A DNA stretch of 64,000 bases from Fulvimarina sp040239565 (GCF_040239565.1 NZ_JBEHWS010000006.1:186001-250000); one strand, 5' to 3'. Shown: positions 39,837 to 48,592, numbered from the stretch's first letter. Notes: generated from the sequence alone by a model not told the origin. Translations and numbers: made by a program.

Positions 39837-41461
39837 TCGAGAGGATCGCCACCAAACCCTATGACGACCAGAAGCCGGGCACGTCGGGACTCAGGAAGAA
39901 GGTGCCGCATTTCAAGCAGGAAAATTACGTCCAGAACTTCCTGCAAGCGATCTTCGACACCGTCGGCAAGGGCGATCTGGAAACGCTGGTGATCGGCGGC
40001 GACGGCCGTTTCTTCAACCACGACGTGGTGGCGATCGCGATCCGCATGGCGGCGGCGAACGGTTATGGCCGGGTGATCGTCGGCCGGGGCGGTATCCTGT
40101 CGACACCGGCGGCATCGAACCTCATCCGCAAGCGTGGCGCGGCCGGCGGTATCGTCCTCTCGGCGAGCCACAATCCCGGCGGGCCGAAGGGCGATTTCGG
40201 CATAAAGTACAATATCGAGAACGGCGGACCGGCTCCCGAGCGCATCACCTCGGCGATCTACGAAAAGACCCGGACGATCAAGGAATACCGCATCTACTCC
40301 GCGCCGGCTCCGGAATTCGACACCATCGGCGAGCGCTCCCTCGGCGATATGGTGGTGGAGGTGATCGATCCGGTCGCCGATTATGCCGATCTGATGGAAG
40401 AACTCTTCGATTTCGGCAAGATCCGCGATCTGTTCGCATCGGGCTTCTGGCTCCGCTTCGACGCCATGCACGCCGTCACAGGCCCTTACGCGACCGAAAT
40501 CCTCGAAAACCGCCTTGGCGCGGCGAAGGGGAGCGTCATCAACGGCGAGCCGAAGGAAGATTTCGGCGGCGGCCATCCCGACCCGAACGCAGTCTACGCC
40601 GCCGATCTCATCGAAGACCTGATGAAGGAAGACGGGCCTGACTTCGGCGCGGCCTCCGACGGCGACGGCGACCGCAATCTCATCGTCGGCCGCGGCATTG
40701 TGGTGACGCCGTCGGACTCCCTCGCCGTCCTCGCGGCGAACGCCCATCTCGCACCGGCCTATAAAAAGGGCATCGCCGGCGTCGCGCGCTCCATGCCGAC
40801 GAGCCAGGCGGTGGACCGCGTCGCCAAGAAGCTCGGTATCGGGGCCTATGAGACGCCGACCGGCTGGAAATATTTCGGTAATTTGCTCGACGCCGGCAAG
40901 GTGACGATCTGCGGCGAGGAATCGGCTGGCACCGGCTCGGATCATGTGCGTGAAAAGGACGGCGTCTGGGCTGTTCTTCTCTGGCTCAACATCCTCGCCG
41001 AGCGCCGCGAGAGCGTGAAGGCGATCGTCGAGAGCCACTGGTCGGAATTCGGCCGCACCTTCTATCAGCGTCACGATTTCGAGGAGATCGACAAGGACAA
41101 GGCCGAGGGCCTGATGGAGTCCCTGCGCGACCGCCTCGCCTCCATGGCCGGCCAGCGCTTCGGGTCTCTGGTGGTCTCCGAGGCCGACGACTTTTCCTAC
41201 AAGGATCCGGTCGACGGCTCGGTCGCGACGGGACAAGGCGTGCGGATCGTCTTTTCGGGCGGCGCGAGGATCGTCTTCCGCCTTTCCGGCACGGGCACGG
41301 CGGGCGCGACCCTTCGCGTCTACATCGAGCGTTACGAGGGCAACCCGGACAAGCATGGCCAGGACCCCGGCGAGGCTCTGTCGGAGCTGATCTCGATTGC
41401 CGACTCCGTGGGCGAGATCAGGAAGAGGACGGGCCGGACCGAGCCGGACGTGATCACCTGA
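39833..41461 (+). CDS. pgm: Phosphoglucomutase (alpha-D-glucose specific)
   Basis: This 542-residue cytosolic enzyme interconverts glucose-1-phosphate and glucose-6-phosphate. The phosphoserine is Ser112 in LSASHNPGGP. The metal loop DGDGDRNLI and the sugar loop CGEESAGTGSDH are intact. It overlaps glgA by four bases. With GlgP, GlgC, GlgA and Pgi it closes the route between glycogen and central hexose phosphates. Confidence 0.96.
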   Translation: MIERIATKPYDDQKPGTSGLRKKVPHFKQENYVQNFLQAIFDTVGKGDLETLVIGGDGRFFNHDVVAIAIRMAAANGYGRVIVGRGGILSTPAASNLIRKRGAAGGIVLSASHNPGGPKGDFGIKYNIENGGPAPERITSAIYEKTRTIKEYRIYSAPAPEFDTIGERSLGDMVVEVIDPVADYADLMEELFDFGKIRDLFASGFWLRFDAMHAVTGPYATEILENRLGAAKGSVINGEPKEDFGGGHPDPNAVYAADLIEDLMKEDGPDFGAASDGDGDRNLIVGRGIVVTPSDSLAVLAANAHLAPAYKKGIAGVARSMPTSQAVDRVAKKLGIGAYETPTGWKYFGNLLDAGKVTICGEESAGTGSDHVREKDGVWAVLLWLNILAERRESVKAIVESHWSEFGRTFYQRHDFEEIDKDKAEGLMESLRDRLASMAGQRFGSLVVSEADDFSYKDPVDGSVATGQGVRIVFSGGARIVFRLSGTGTAGATLRVYIERYEGNPDKHGQDPGEALSELISIADSVGEIRKRTGRTEPDVIT

Positions 41462-41486
41462 CAAGCCGGCACCGGATCATCCTAAC

Positions 41487-42071
41487 ATGGCAAGCATGAG
41501 CAAGCGGCGCGTCCTCGGCGTCGATCTTCGGTCGTGGTTCGTGGTCCTCGTCATCCTCGCGGCGACCGCGGCGACGCTTCTTGCCATGGGCCGCGTGCCG
41601 ATCTGCGAGTGCGGCTATATTTCCCTCTGGTACGGAAACGCCTACGGGCCAGGCAATTCCCAGCACCTTTCGGACTGGTACACGCCCTCGCACATCATTC
41701 ATGGCTTCCTGTTTTACGGGTTCTTCCACGTCGTCGCGCGCAGATGGCCTCTCGGGGCGCGGTTGATCGCCTCCACGCTTCTCGAATGCGCCTGGGAAAT
41801 CGCGGAGAACACGAACGCGGTGATCCAACGCTACCGCGAGGCCACGATCTCGCTCGACTATTTCGGCGACAGCGTTCTGAACTCCATGTCAGACGCCAGC
41901 TTCATGATCGTCGGCTTTCTTCTGGCAGCGCGGCTGCCGGTCGCGGTGACGGTTTGCCTTGCCATCGGTTTCGAGATCCTCACCGCCGTCGTCATCCGCG
42001 ACAATCTCACGCTCAACGTCCTTATGTTGCTCTATCCGCTCGAAGTGGTCCGCGAGTGGCAGGCGGGATAA
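41487..42071 (+). CDS. DUF2585 (UPF0314) family membrane protein
   Basis: This 194-residue protein of unknown function has about five hydrophobic segments. Conserved-looking polar residues sit in CECGYISLWYG, DWYTPSHIIHGFLFYGFF and the ECAWEIAENTNAVIQRYR segment, which together mark the DUF2585 family of alphaproteobacteria. An in-frame ATG three codons further (MSKRR) is an alternative start. It follows pgm after 25 bp and could be cotranscribed with the glycogen genes, without known functional link. Confidence 0.85.
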   Translation: MASMSKRRVLGVDLRSWFVVLVILAATAATLLAMGRVPICECGYISLWYGNAYGPGNSQHLSDWYTPSHIIHGFLFYGFFHVVARRWPLGARLIASTLLECAWEIAENTNAVIQRYREATISLDYFGDSVLNSMSDASFMIVGFLLAARLPVAVTVCLAIGFEILTAVVIRDNLTLNVLMLLYPLEVVREWQAG

Positions 42072-42383
42072 CATCATTCTTCCGTGCTCTGACGTGGAGC
42101 GATGTGGTCGTGGATGACCCGTCTTTGACGAATGACGATCAAGAGGTTGTCGTTCGCTTTCTTGAAGGGCAATCAAGGACTTCGGCCCTGACTGGTTCTC
42201 ATGAAATCAATCGATAGCAACGGCCGATCTGGGCCAAGCTTTTGCGCATGCTGTACCATAGTCTAAACGCGGCATACCGGGATAATTCCATGGTACGGTG
42301 TCTCGTCTCTTTTCATATGAGAGCATCTTGTCTACGTCTCTCCCACCGTCGGCGGTGACGTAGTTCCCTAGAGTGAGAGAAAC
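42072..42383. other. 312-bp leader and promoter region before the acyl-CoA synthetase gene
   Basis: No gene is seen. Two structured elements lie in the right half: an inverted repeat GTACCAT...ATGGTAC (42253-42259 and 42290-42296), and a hairpin with arms CTACGTC and GACGTAG (42332-42338 and 42357-42363) ending 20 bases before the ATG. These suggest a regulated 5' region. Confidence 0.5.
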
Positions 42384-43913
42384 ATGGCGCAGACCATTGC
42401 AGACTTGATCCAACCCCATCCCGACACGGCTCCTGCGATCGGCGCTCCGGGGCGCGAATGGATGTCGTATGGAGCGCTTCGGGAGCAGACCGAAACGGTC
42501 CGCCAGGCTCTGCGGAATTCGGGTGTCGGCGCTCAGGATCGCGTTGCGATCGTTTTGCCGAACGGTCCGGACATGGCAGTCTCGTTCATTACCGTCGCTC
42601 AGTCCGCGACGACGGCGCCGCTTAACCCAGCCTACAAGGAAGAAGAATTCTCCTTCTATCTCGAGGACCTGAAGGCCAAGGCGATCATCGTCGAAGCGGG
42701 ATATGAAGGCCCCGCCAAAAGCGCTGCGAATAAGTTCGGACTGACCGTCATCGAGCTCCAATCGGACGCCGCGGGCCCGGCAGGGAGCTTCTCTCTCACG
42801 ACGGCCGACACGAATATCGAAGCGGCGCCCGATGGCCGCCCAGGCCCGGACGATGTCGCCCTGATCCTCCATACGTCGGGAACGACATCGCGCCCGAAGA
42901 TCGTGCCGCTCCTTCAGTCCAATGTCGCGGCATCGGCAGAGAATATCCAGAAGACCCTTCAACTGACGCCGGACGATCGCTGTCTTGGCCTGATGCCGTT
43001 GTTCCATATCCACGGCCTCATCGCTGCGGTCACGACGTCTCTCGCCGCGGGCGCTTCGATCTCCTGCACACCGGGCTTCGATGCCTTGAAGTTCTTCGGC
43101 TGGCTCGAGGCGGTCGATCCGACCTGGTACACGGCGGTGCCGACCATGCACCAGACGATCCTCGCCCGTGCGAGCCGGAACACCGAGGTGATCGGCAAGG
43201 CGCGGCTGCGCTTCCTGCGCTCCTCCTCGTCTTCCCTGCCTGGCGCCGTGATGAAGCAGCTCTTCGAGACATTCGGCGCACCCGTGGTCGAAGCTTACGG
43301 CATGACCGAGGCAACGCACCAGATGTGCTGCAACCCGATCGAGCCCGGCAAGCAGAAACCCGGCGCCGTCGGTCTGGCGGCAGGTCCCGAAGTCGCGATC
43401 GCGCACGAGGTGGACGATCATCTCATCGACGGGACAGGCGAGGTCGTGATCTCCGGACCCAACGTAACGCCCGGCTATGAGGGCAATCCCGACGCGAACG
43501 CCAAGAGCTTCTTCGAAGCGGACGGCAAGCGCTGGTTCCGGACCGGCGATCAGGGCGTCTTCGACGAAGATCGATATCTCACCCTCACGGGCCGGTTGAA
43601 GGAGATCATCAATCGCGGCGGCGAGAAGATCAGCCCGCTCGAAGTCGACGGCATCATCTCCGATCACCCGGCAGTAGCACAGGTGGTGACCTTCGCGCTG
43701 CCACACGACAAGCTGGGCGAGGAGGTTGCGGCTGCGGTCGTCCTGAAGGAAGGCAAGGAAGCCGGCGAGCGCGAGATCCGCGATTTCGCCGCCGAACGGC
43801 TCGCTCCTTTCAAGGTGCCGCGCAAGGTCGTGATTCTCGACGAAATTCCGAAGGGCGCGACCGGCAAACTGCAACGCATCGGCCTTGCCGACAAGCTGGG
43901 TCTCGGCGCGTAA
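42384..43913 (+). CDS. AMP-dependent acyl-CoA synthetase, oxalate-CoA ligase-like
   Basis: This is a 509-residue member of the ANL superfamily. The AMP-binding P-loop TSGTTSRPKIVPL is near residue 172 and the adenylate motif AYGMTEATHQM near 310. The swivel DRYLTLTGRLKEIINRGGEKI and the C-terminal catalytic Lys segment KGATGKLQR are also present. The wording TEATHQM and NPAYKEEEFSFYLEDL matches the AAE3/oxalyl-CoA synthetase group best, so oxalate is the leading substrate; other small carboxylates cannot be excluded. It is followed after 22 bp by a ketopantoate-reductase-like gene. Confidence 0.8.
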   Translation: MAQTIADLIQPHPDTAPAIGAPGREWMSYGALREQTETVRQALRNSGVGAQDRVAIVLPNGPDMAVSFITVAQSATTAPLNPAYKEEEFSFYLEDLKAKAIIVEAGYEGPAKSAANKFGLTVIELQSDAAGPAGSFSLTTADTNIEAAPDGRPGPDDVALILHTSGTTSRPKIVPLLQSNVAASAENIQKTLQLTPDDRCLGLMPLFHIHGLIAAVTTSLAAGASISCTPGFDALKFFGWLEAVDPTWYTAVPTMHQTILARASRNTEVIGKARLRFLRSSSSSLPGAVMKQLFETFGAPVVEAYGMTEATHQMCCNPIEPGKQKPGAVGLAAGPEVAIAHEVDDHLIDGTGEVVISGPNVTPGYEGNPDANAKSFFEADGKRWFRTGDQGVFDEDRYLTLTGRLKEIINRGGEKISPLEVDGIISDHPAVAQVVTFALPHDKLGEEVAAAVVLKEGKEAGEREIRDFAAERLAPFKVPRKVVILDEIPKGATGKLQRIGLADKLGLGA

Positions 43914-43935
43914 GGCAGGACTGCGAGGACACATC

Positions 43936-44916
43936 ATGAAGATCTGCGTGTTCGGTGCCGGCGCGATCGGCGGCTATATGGGCGTCAAGCTCGCCAAGGC
44001 GGGCGCCGATGTCAGTCTCGTCGCGCGTGGGCCGCATCTGAAGGCGATGCGGGAGAACGGCCTCAAGCTGATCGAGGCGGGCGAGGAGACCGTCGTCGAC
44101 GTGACGGCCTCCGAGAACCCGGCCGATCTCGGTCCACAGGACTACGTCATCGTTACGCTCAAGGCCCATTCGGTACCGCCAGTCGTCGACACAATGCAGC
44201 CCCTGATCGGAGAGAACACGACGATCGTCTCGGGCGTGAATGGCGTTCCGTGGTGGTACTTCCACAAGAGCGGCGGTGAACACGAGGGCACGCGCCTTCA
44301 GACCGTCGATCCGGGCGACAGGCAGTGGAATGGCTTCGGTCCGGACCGGGTACTCGGCTGCGTCGTCTATCCGGCCGCCGAGGTGATTGAGCCCGGCGTC
44401 GTCAAACATATCGAGGGCAACCGCTTTTCGCTGGGCGAACCGGATGGGTCGAAGTCAGAGCGGGCGACGGCCTTGTCGAAAGCCCTGACGGCCGCCGGCC
44501 TGAAGGCGCCGGTTCGGCCGAAGATCCGCGACGAGATCTGGGTCAAACTCTGGGGCAATCTCTCCTTCAACCCGATCTCGGCCCTCACCCATGCGACGCT
44601 CGACGTCCTCTGCACCGACGCGGGCACGCGCGCGGTGGCGCGGAACATGATGCTCGAGGCCCAGGAGATCGCCGAAAAACTCGGCGTGAAATTCCCCATC
44701 GACGTCGACCGCCGCATCGACGGCGGCGCGGAGGTCGGCGCCCACCGCACCTCGATGCTCCAGGATCTCGACACCGGCCGGCCGATGGAGATCGACGCCC
44801 TCGTCACATCGGTCCAGGAACTAGGCCGCATCACGGACACGCCGACTCCGACAATCGACACGGTGCTGGCGCTGGTTCAGTTGAGGGCAAAGGTGGCTGG
44901 GCTCTACAAAGGGTAG
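43936..44916 (+). CDS. 2-dehydropantoate 2-reductase family protein
   Basis: This 326-residue NADPH-dependent oxidoreductase of the PanE/ApbA family has the Rossmann motif GAGAIGGYMG at residues 7-16 and the catalytic-type Lys in KIRDEIWVKLWGNLSFNP. Family members reduce ketopantoate in coenzyme A synthesis, but many paralogues act on other 2-keto acids. Its pairing with an oxalate-CoA-ligase-like gene rather than panB or panC argues against a dedicated pantoate role. The chosen ATG (MKICVFGAG) has GAGGACA upstream. Confidence 0.82.
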   Translation: MKICVFGAGAIGGYMGVKLAKAGADVSLVARGPHLKAMRENGLKLIEAGEETVVDVTASENPADLGPQDYVIVTLKAHSVPPVVDTMQPLIGENTTIVSGVNGVPWWYFHKSGGEHEGTRLQTVDPGDRQWNGFGPDRVLGCVVYPAAEVIEPGVVKHIEGNRFSLGEPDGSKSERATALSKALTAAGLKAPVRPKIRDEIWVKLWGNLSFNPISALTHATLDVLCTDAGTRAVARNMMLEAQEIAEKLGVKFPIDVDRRIDGGAEVGAHRTSMLQDLDTGRPMEIDALVTSVQELGRITDTPTPTIDTVLALVQLRAKVAGLYKG

Positions 44917-45009
44917 CACCAGAACGGCCTCGCGCAGTTGATGTGCGCTGTCTCTGTCGCGAATGTCCGGTATTTGCCTTTGAAGGTGAGAAGGGAAACG
45001 CAATCGATC

Positions 45010-45385
45010 CAGTGAATTGATTGCCCCAACGCAAGATGAACGCGTTGTCGCTCGGCTTTCCCGGTCGTGAGAAGTTAGAATGACGTCCTTCTGGTAGGCC
45101 CAGAGGTCGAGGTCGCCGGAGATAAACTCCGAACCCGGATCGCGTCAGGATAGCAAACTTCGGAAGAGATCCGTTCCAGCATCTGGACGACGCCTTCGCC
45201 CCGATAGCTGAAGCGCGGATCGATCACCCGCGAGAAGCGCGAGAAGGTGTCGACGACCGTCAGGATGCGGAGTTTGCGGCCTGTCGCCATCTGGTCGTGT
45301 AAAAATCCATGGCCCAGGTCTGATTCGCTCGGGGCACCGCTGTCCGCCACCGACCGGGCCTTCGCCGCCCCCCCGGGTCAAAGTT
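45010..45385 (-). pseudogene. Decayed IS3-family transposase (OrfB) fragment
   Basis: Read leftward in three frames, this stretch gives pieces of an IS3/IS407-group integrase: NQTWAMDF, then HDQMATGRKLRILTVVD, DTFSRFSRVIDPRFSYRG, CYPDAIRV, SEFISGDLDLWAYQKDV and NFSRPGKPSDNAFI. At least three frameshifts separate them, and the VDNG catalytic strand is lost. Both ends of the gene and any terminal repeats are missing. It is an old dead insertion between the PanE-like gene and the SelW-like gene. Confidence 0.85.
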
Positions 45386-45500
45386 TGCGATGTTCCCCTT
45401 CGTCGAGCCGCTCTGCCCGCTCACAAATCGTCCAAAGCGCCAAGAACCACGCCAGAGCTTGTCATGTAGCGTTATAGACAGGTTATGGCGCAGTTGGAAT

Positions 45501-45806
45501 TCAAGCTCGGCCCGGCCGGTCGCTGTGGCCGAGGTCGCGGTCCGGGTCGAGCCGGTCGCGGACCCGCTGTTTCAGGACCTTGGCTTCCGGAAAGCCACCA
45601 TCGGCCTTGCGCTCCCAGAGCGTCTCGCCCTCATAGGTGATCTCGAAGTGCCCGCCGGTCGAGGGGCGCAGGGTGACGCCACCAAGATCGGTGCCGAAGG
45701 TGGAAAGAAGCTCCTGGGCCATCCACGCAGCGCGCAGCAGCCACTGGCATTGGGTGCAATAGAAAATCTCGATCCTTGGCTGGCACGGGTGGTCATCGGA
45801 CACCAT
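45501..45806 (-). CDS. SelT/SelW/SelH-family (Rdx) thioredoxin-like protein
   Basis: This is a 101-residue soluble protein. The start is the ATG of MVSDDHPCQP; longer frames add a basic stretch without similarity. The family redox motif is Cys17-x-x-Cys20 in IEIFYCTQCQW, followed by GGVTLRPSTGGHFEI and a C-terminal FPEAKVLKQRVRDRL helix. Bacterial members have Cys instead of selenocysteine; the partner and substrate are unknown, and a thiol redox role is inferred. It is divergent from the potassium channel gene. Confidence 0.85.
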   Translation of the reverse strand: MVSDDHPCQPRIEIFYCTQCQWLLRAAWMAQELLSTFGTDLGGVTLRPSTGGHFEITYEGETLWERKADGGFPEAKVLKQRVRDRLDPDRDLGHSDRPGRA

Positions 45807-45924
45807 CGACGTATCTCCTCGCTGACGTGGTGGGCGTGTTTTCTTCCACCTCACTCACTATCAGCGATGCGGTGCCGTTGCTTACCATGCAAGGGCGTTG
45901 TCCAGAGCGGAAGAAAGCGACCGG

Positions 45925-46863
45925 ATGGCGAATTCCGAGACCGGCAATAACGACAAGAACGAAGAGCCTCCGGTCGAAAATGATTCGTTCGAGGCCGGCG
46001 ATGAGGAAAAAACTGCGGACGCCGCATGCCCTGAAAGGGATAGCGAGGAGGAAGCGGAGGAGGATTCCGGCGAACCGGTGCGCGAGACCCGCCGCACCGC
46101 GTTCGGGCGGATGCGGCTCAAGCTTCGCAAGCTCTATCACGGACGAAGCCGGCCGGCGGTTCGGTTTCAGGCGGTCATTCTAACCGTCGATCTGGCGATT
46201 ATCGCTCTGTTCGTCGTATCGCCGATCATTCGAGGTACGGAATATTTTCTGCCGATCGACTATGCGGTCGCGGTGATTCTCGCGGCAGACATGGGCGCAC
46301 GCGCGGTCGCGACCCGAAATCTGAAGCGTTGGGTTCGCCAACCGTTTGTGCTGCTCGATGTCCTGATCCTCATCACGCTGATATTCCCCGCAACGTTCAT
46401 CAATTTCGGTTTTCTGCGGATCGTCCGGCTGTGGTCGCTCTCGCGCAGCGGCATGCTCTGGCGGCCGCTGAGACGCTCCCGCTTTGCCGAGTACGAACTG
46501 GCGCTCAAGGCGGTCGTCAATCTCGTCACCTTCCTGTTCCTGGCAACCGGCTTCATCTACACCTTCTTCTTCCGCCAGACCTCGGGACTCGCGGGTTATC
46601 TCGACGCGCTCTATTTCACGGTCGCCTCGGTGACGACGACCGGCTATGGCGACATCACGCTCGACGGGCCCGGCGGCAAGTTCGTCTCGATCATCATCAT
46701 GATCATCGGGATTTCACTGTTCTTCAATCTGGCGCAGGCGGTCTTCAAGCCGCCGAAGGTCCAATACCAGTGTCCGAATTGCGGCCTGCAGCGGCACGAC
46801 CCCGATGCCGTCTACTGCAAGGCCTGCGGCGAGCAGCTGAACATTCCAAACCCTGACGATTGA
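45925..46863 (+). CDS. Potassium-channel-like protein with acidic N-terminus and C-terminal zinc ribbon
   Basis: This is a 312-residue membrane protein. Residues 1-60 are strongly acidic (Glu/Asp-rich) and cytosolic. A compact voltage-sensor-like set of helices spans about 85-190, ending in the weakly basic FLRIVRLWSLSRSGM. The pore helix and selectivity filter TTTGYGD lie at 237-243, then a last helix (FVSIIIMIIGISLFF). The C-terminus is a zinc ribbon with Cys283, Cys286, Cys298 and Cys301. Family knowledge supports K+ selectivity; the zinc ribbon and acidic head are extra. The ATG at MANSETG is preferred over a TTG nine codons earlier because GGAAG precedes it. Confidence 0.85.
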   Translation: MANSETGNNDKNEEPPVENDSFEAGDEEKTADAACPERDSEEEAEEDSGEPVRETRRTAFGRMRLKLRKLYHGRSRPAVRFQAVILTVDLAIIALFVVSPIIRGTEYFLPIDYAVAVILAADMGARAVATRNLKRWVRQPFVLLDVLILITLIFPATFINFGFLRIVRLWSLSRSGMLWRPLRRSRFAEYELALKAVVNLVTFLFLATGFIYTFFFRQTSGLAGYLDALYFTVASVTTTGYGDITLDGPGGKFVSIIIMIIGISLFFNLAQAVFKPPKVQYQCPNCGLQRHDPDAVYCKACGEQLNIPNPDD

Positions 46864-46912
46864 GCAATCTGAGGAATTCTGCGGCCAAGCCGTTTGGAAC
46901 GTCGTTGCAACT

Positions 46913-46930
46913 CTACAAGCATTCTTGTAG
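46913..46930. promoter_or_regulatory. Putative ArsR operator (perfect inverted repeat)
   Basis: CTACAAG-CATT-CTTGTAG is a perfect 7-4-7 inverted repeat ending nine bases before the arsR ATG. An ArsR dimer bound here would block both transcription and the translation start region, the usual way ArsR-type repressors control their own operon. No Shine-Dalgarno sequence is visible in front of arsR. Confidence 0.7.
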
Positions 46931-46939
46931 TAATGCGCC

Positions 46940-47302
46940 ATGGAAACCGCGCGCACCGTCGAACAGCTTGCAGCCCTTGCCCATGCAGATCGCCTCTCGG
47001 CCTTTCGCCTGCTCGTGCGACAGGGGCCGGAGGGCATGGCATCGGGGGCGATCGCGGAGGCGCTCGACATCGCGCCGACGCGCATGAGCTTTCATCTGGC
47101 GACGCTCGATCGGGCGGGCTTGCTTCAGTCATGGCGGGACGGCCGGAAGATCCGCTATGCGGCGAATTTCGAGGTGATGCGCGGGCTTCTGAATTTCCTG
47201 ACGGAGGATTGCTGCGGCGGCCGGCCGGAGATTTGCGGCTATGGTGCCGAACCCCTAGAAGCTGCCTCATCCTGCGACAACCGAAAGGCCTCCGCGCGAT
47301 GA
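46940..47302 (+). CDS. arsR: ArsR-family arsenic-responsive repressor
   Basis: This 120-residue winged-helix repressor controls the arsenic operon. The helix-turn-helix covers about residues 33-60 (SGAIAEALDIAPTRMSFHLATL). A Cys cluster near the C-terminus (Cys91, Cys92 and Cys99 in EDCCGGRPEICG) is the likely As(III) site, a position different from the E. coli alpha-3 CVCDL site but known in other ArsR subgroups. A perfect inverted repeat lies just upstream. The stop codon overlaps the arsC start (ATGA). Confidence 0.92.
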   Translation: METARTVEQLAALAHADRLSAFRLLVRQGPEGMASGAIAEALDIAPTRMSFHLATLDRAGLLQSWRDGRKIRYAANFEVMRGLLNFLTEDCCGGRPEICGYGAEPLEAASSCDNRKASAR

Positions 47303-47820
47303 GGAACGTCCTCTTTCTCTGCACGCACAATTCCGCACGCTCGGTTCTCGCCGAGGCCGTCATGAACGCCGAATGCGAGGATCGCTTCGACGCGTTCTCG
47401 GCCGGCAGCAGCCCGAGCGGCAAGATCCATCGGCTGGCGCTCGAAACGCTCGAAGAGGCCGGCTATTCGACCGCCGGGCTGAAATCGAAATCCTGAGATA
47501 CCTTCGCCGAGCGGGATGCGCCTGACATGCATTTCGTCATCACCGTATGCGACAACGCGGCCGGCGAGAGCTGCCCCGTCTGGCCGGGCGCGCCGGCGCG
47601 GGGCCATTGGGGGATCGCCGATCCCTCGCGCGTCGAGGGCAGCGAGGAGGAGCAGCGGGCGGCCTTTCGCGCCGCGCTCACCCACATCGAGGCGCGCATT
47701 CTCGCCTTCCGCTCCCTGCCCGTTGAGAACATGACGAAGAGCGCGCTCAGATACGCGATGGAAACGATCGGCACGATGGACGGCGCAAGCCCCATCGCCG
47801 CCAATCCCGCTTGGGATTGA
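47299..47820 (+). pseudogene. arsC: Thioredoxin-type arsenate reductase interrupted by an in-frame TGA
   Basis: The frame starts MRNVLFLCTHNSARS, with the catalytic Cys8 P-loop of the low-molecular-weight phosphatase-type ArsC. It runs to codon 66, a TGA at 47494-47496, and then continues in the same frame for 107 codons with the second and third redox cysteines (Cys84 and Cys92 in VCDNAAGESCPVWPG). Family members usually have Trp at this place (SWDxFA), so a TGG-to-TGA change is the simplest explanation. The N-terminal piece alone would lack two of three redox cysteines. It could be a real nonsense mutation or a sequencing error. Confidence 0.85.
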
Positions 47821-47844
47821 GGATAAGAGGATGACCGGGCCGGC

Positions 47845-48561
47845 ATGAGCGATACGTTGACATTCGATCTGCCGCGCCGGCTGACCGCCGAGGCGCTTGG
47901 GACCGGCATTCTTGTCGCCGCCGTCGTCGGCTCCGGTATCATGGCCGAGCGCCTGACGGAGGATGTCGCACTCGCGCTACTCGCCAATACGATCGCGACC
48001 GGCGCGATCCTCGTCGTCCTCATTACCGTCTTCGGACCGATCTCCGGTGCGCACTTCAACCCTGCCGTGACATTAGCGATGCGGCTCCGCGGCGCGATCG
48101 GCGTGCGTGCAGCGCTTGCCTATGTCGCCGTGCAGATCGCAGGTGGTATCGCAGGCACCATCGCCGCCCACCTGATGTTCGAGCTTCCGCCGCTGATGCT
48201 GTCGGGCCATACGCGCACCGGGCTTTCCCAATGGTGGGCGGAGATCGTGGCGAGCTTCGGTCTCGTCGGCTTCATTCTCGGCGGGCTGCGCTTCGCTCCG
48301 CATACCATCCCCTGGCTGGTCGGGCTTTTCATCACCGCCGCCTACTGGTTCACCGCCTCGACGAGCTTCGCCAATCCGGCCGTCGCGATCGCGCGCGGTT
48401 TCACCGACACATTCTCCGGCATCCGCCCGCTCGATGTTCCGGGCTTCATCCTGGCGCAATGCATCGGCGCGGTCCTCGCCGTCATCCTCTTCGAATGGCT
48501 CCTCAATCCCGGCCAGAAGCTGACCATCCGGTTTTCGATGGCAGCGGATAAGCGTGACTGA
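47845..48561 (+). CDS. aqpS: Aquaglyceroporin of the arsenic operon (AqpS)
   Basis: This is a 238-residue MIP-family channel with six membrane helices and two pore half-helices carrying NPA (HFNPAVTLAMR and SFANPAVAIAR). In Sinorhizobium meliloti AqpS replaces an As(III) pump: arsenite made by ArsC leaves the cell passively through the channel. The same position here, between arsenate reductases, indicates the same role. No arsB or acr3 is present in the operon. Confidence 0.92.
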   Translation: MSDTLTFDLPRRLTAEALGTGILVAAVVGSGIMAERLTEDVALALLANTIATGAILVVLITVFGPISGAHFNPAVTLAMRLRGAIGVRAALAYVAVQIAGGIAGTIAAHLMFELPPLMLSGHTRTGLSQWWAEIVASFGLVGFILGGLRFAPHTIPWLVGLFITAAYWFTASTSFANPAVAIARGFTDTFSGIRPLDVPGFILAQCIGAVLAVILFEWLLNPGQKLTIRFSMAADKRD

Positions 48562-48592
48562 CGGGCCGGCAATCCCCCGAAAGCGAAGTCCC

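Noticed and set aside
45501..45854. Selenoprotein reading of the SelW-like gene
   Set aside because: The redox site is CTQC with normal Cys codons and no in-frame TGA.
47494..47496. Selenocysteine reading of the TGA in arsC
   Set aside because: The position corresponds to Trp, not Cys, in the family, and I see no bSECIS-like hairpin directly after it. A TGG-to-TGA change or an error is simpler.
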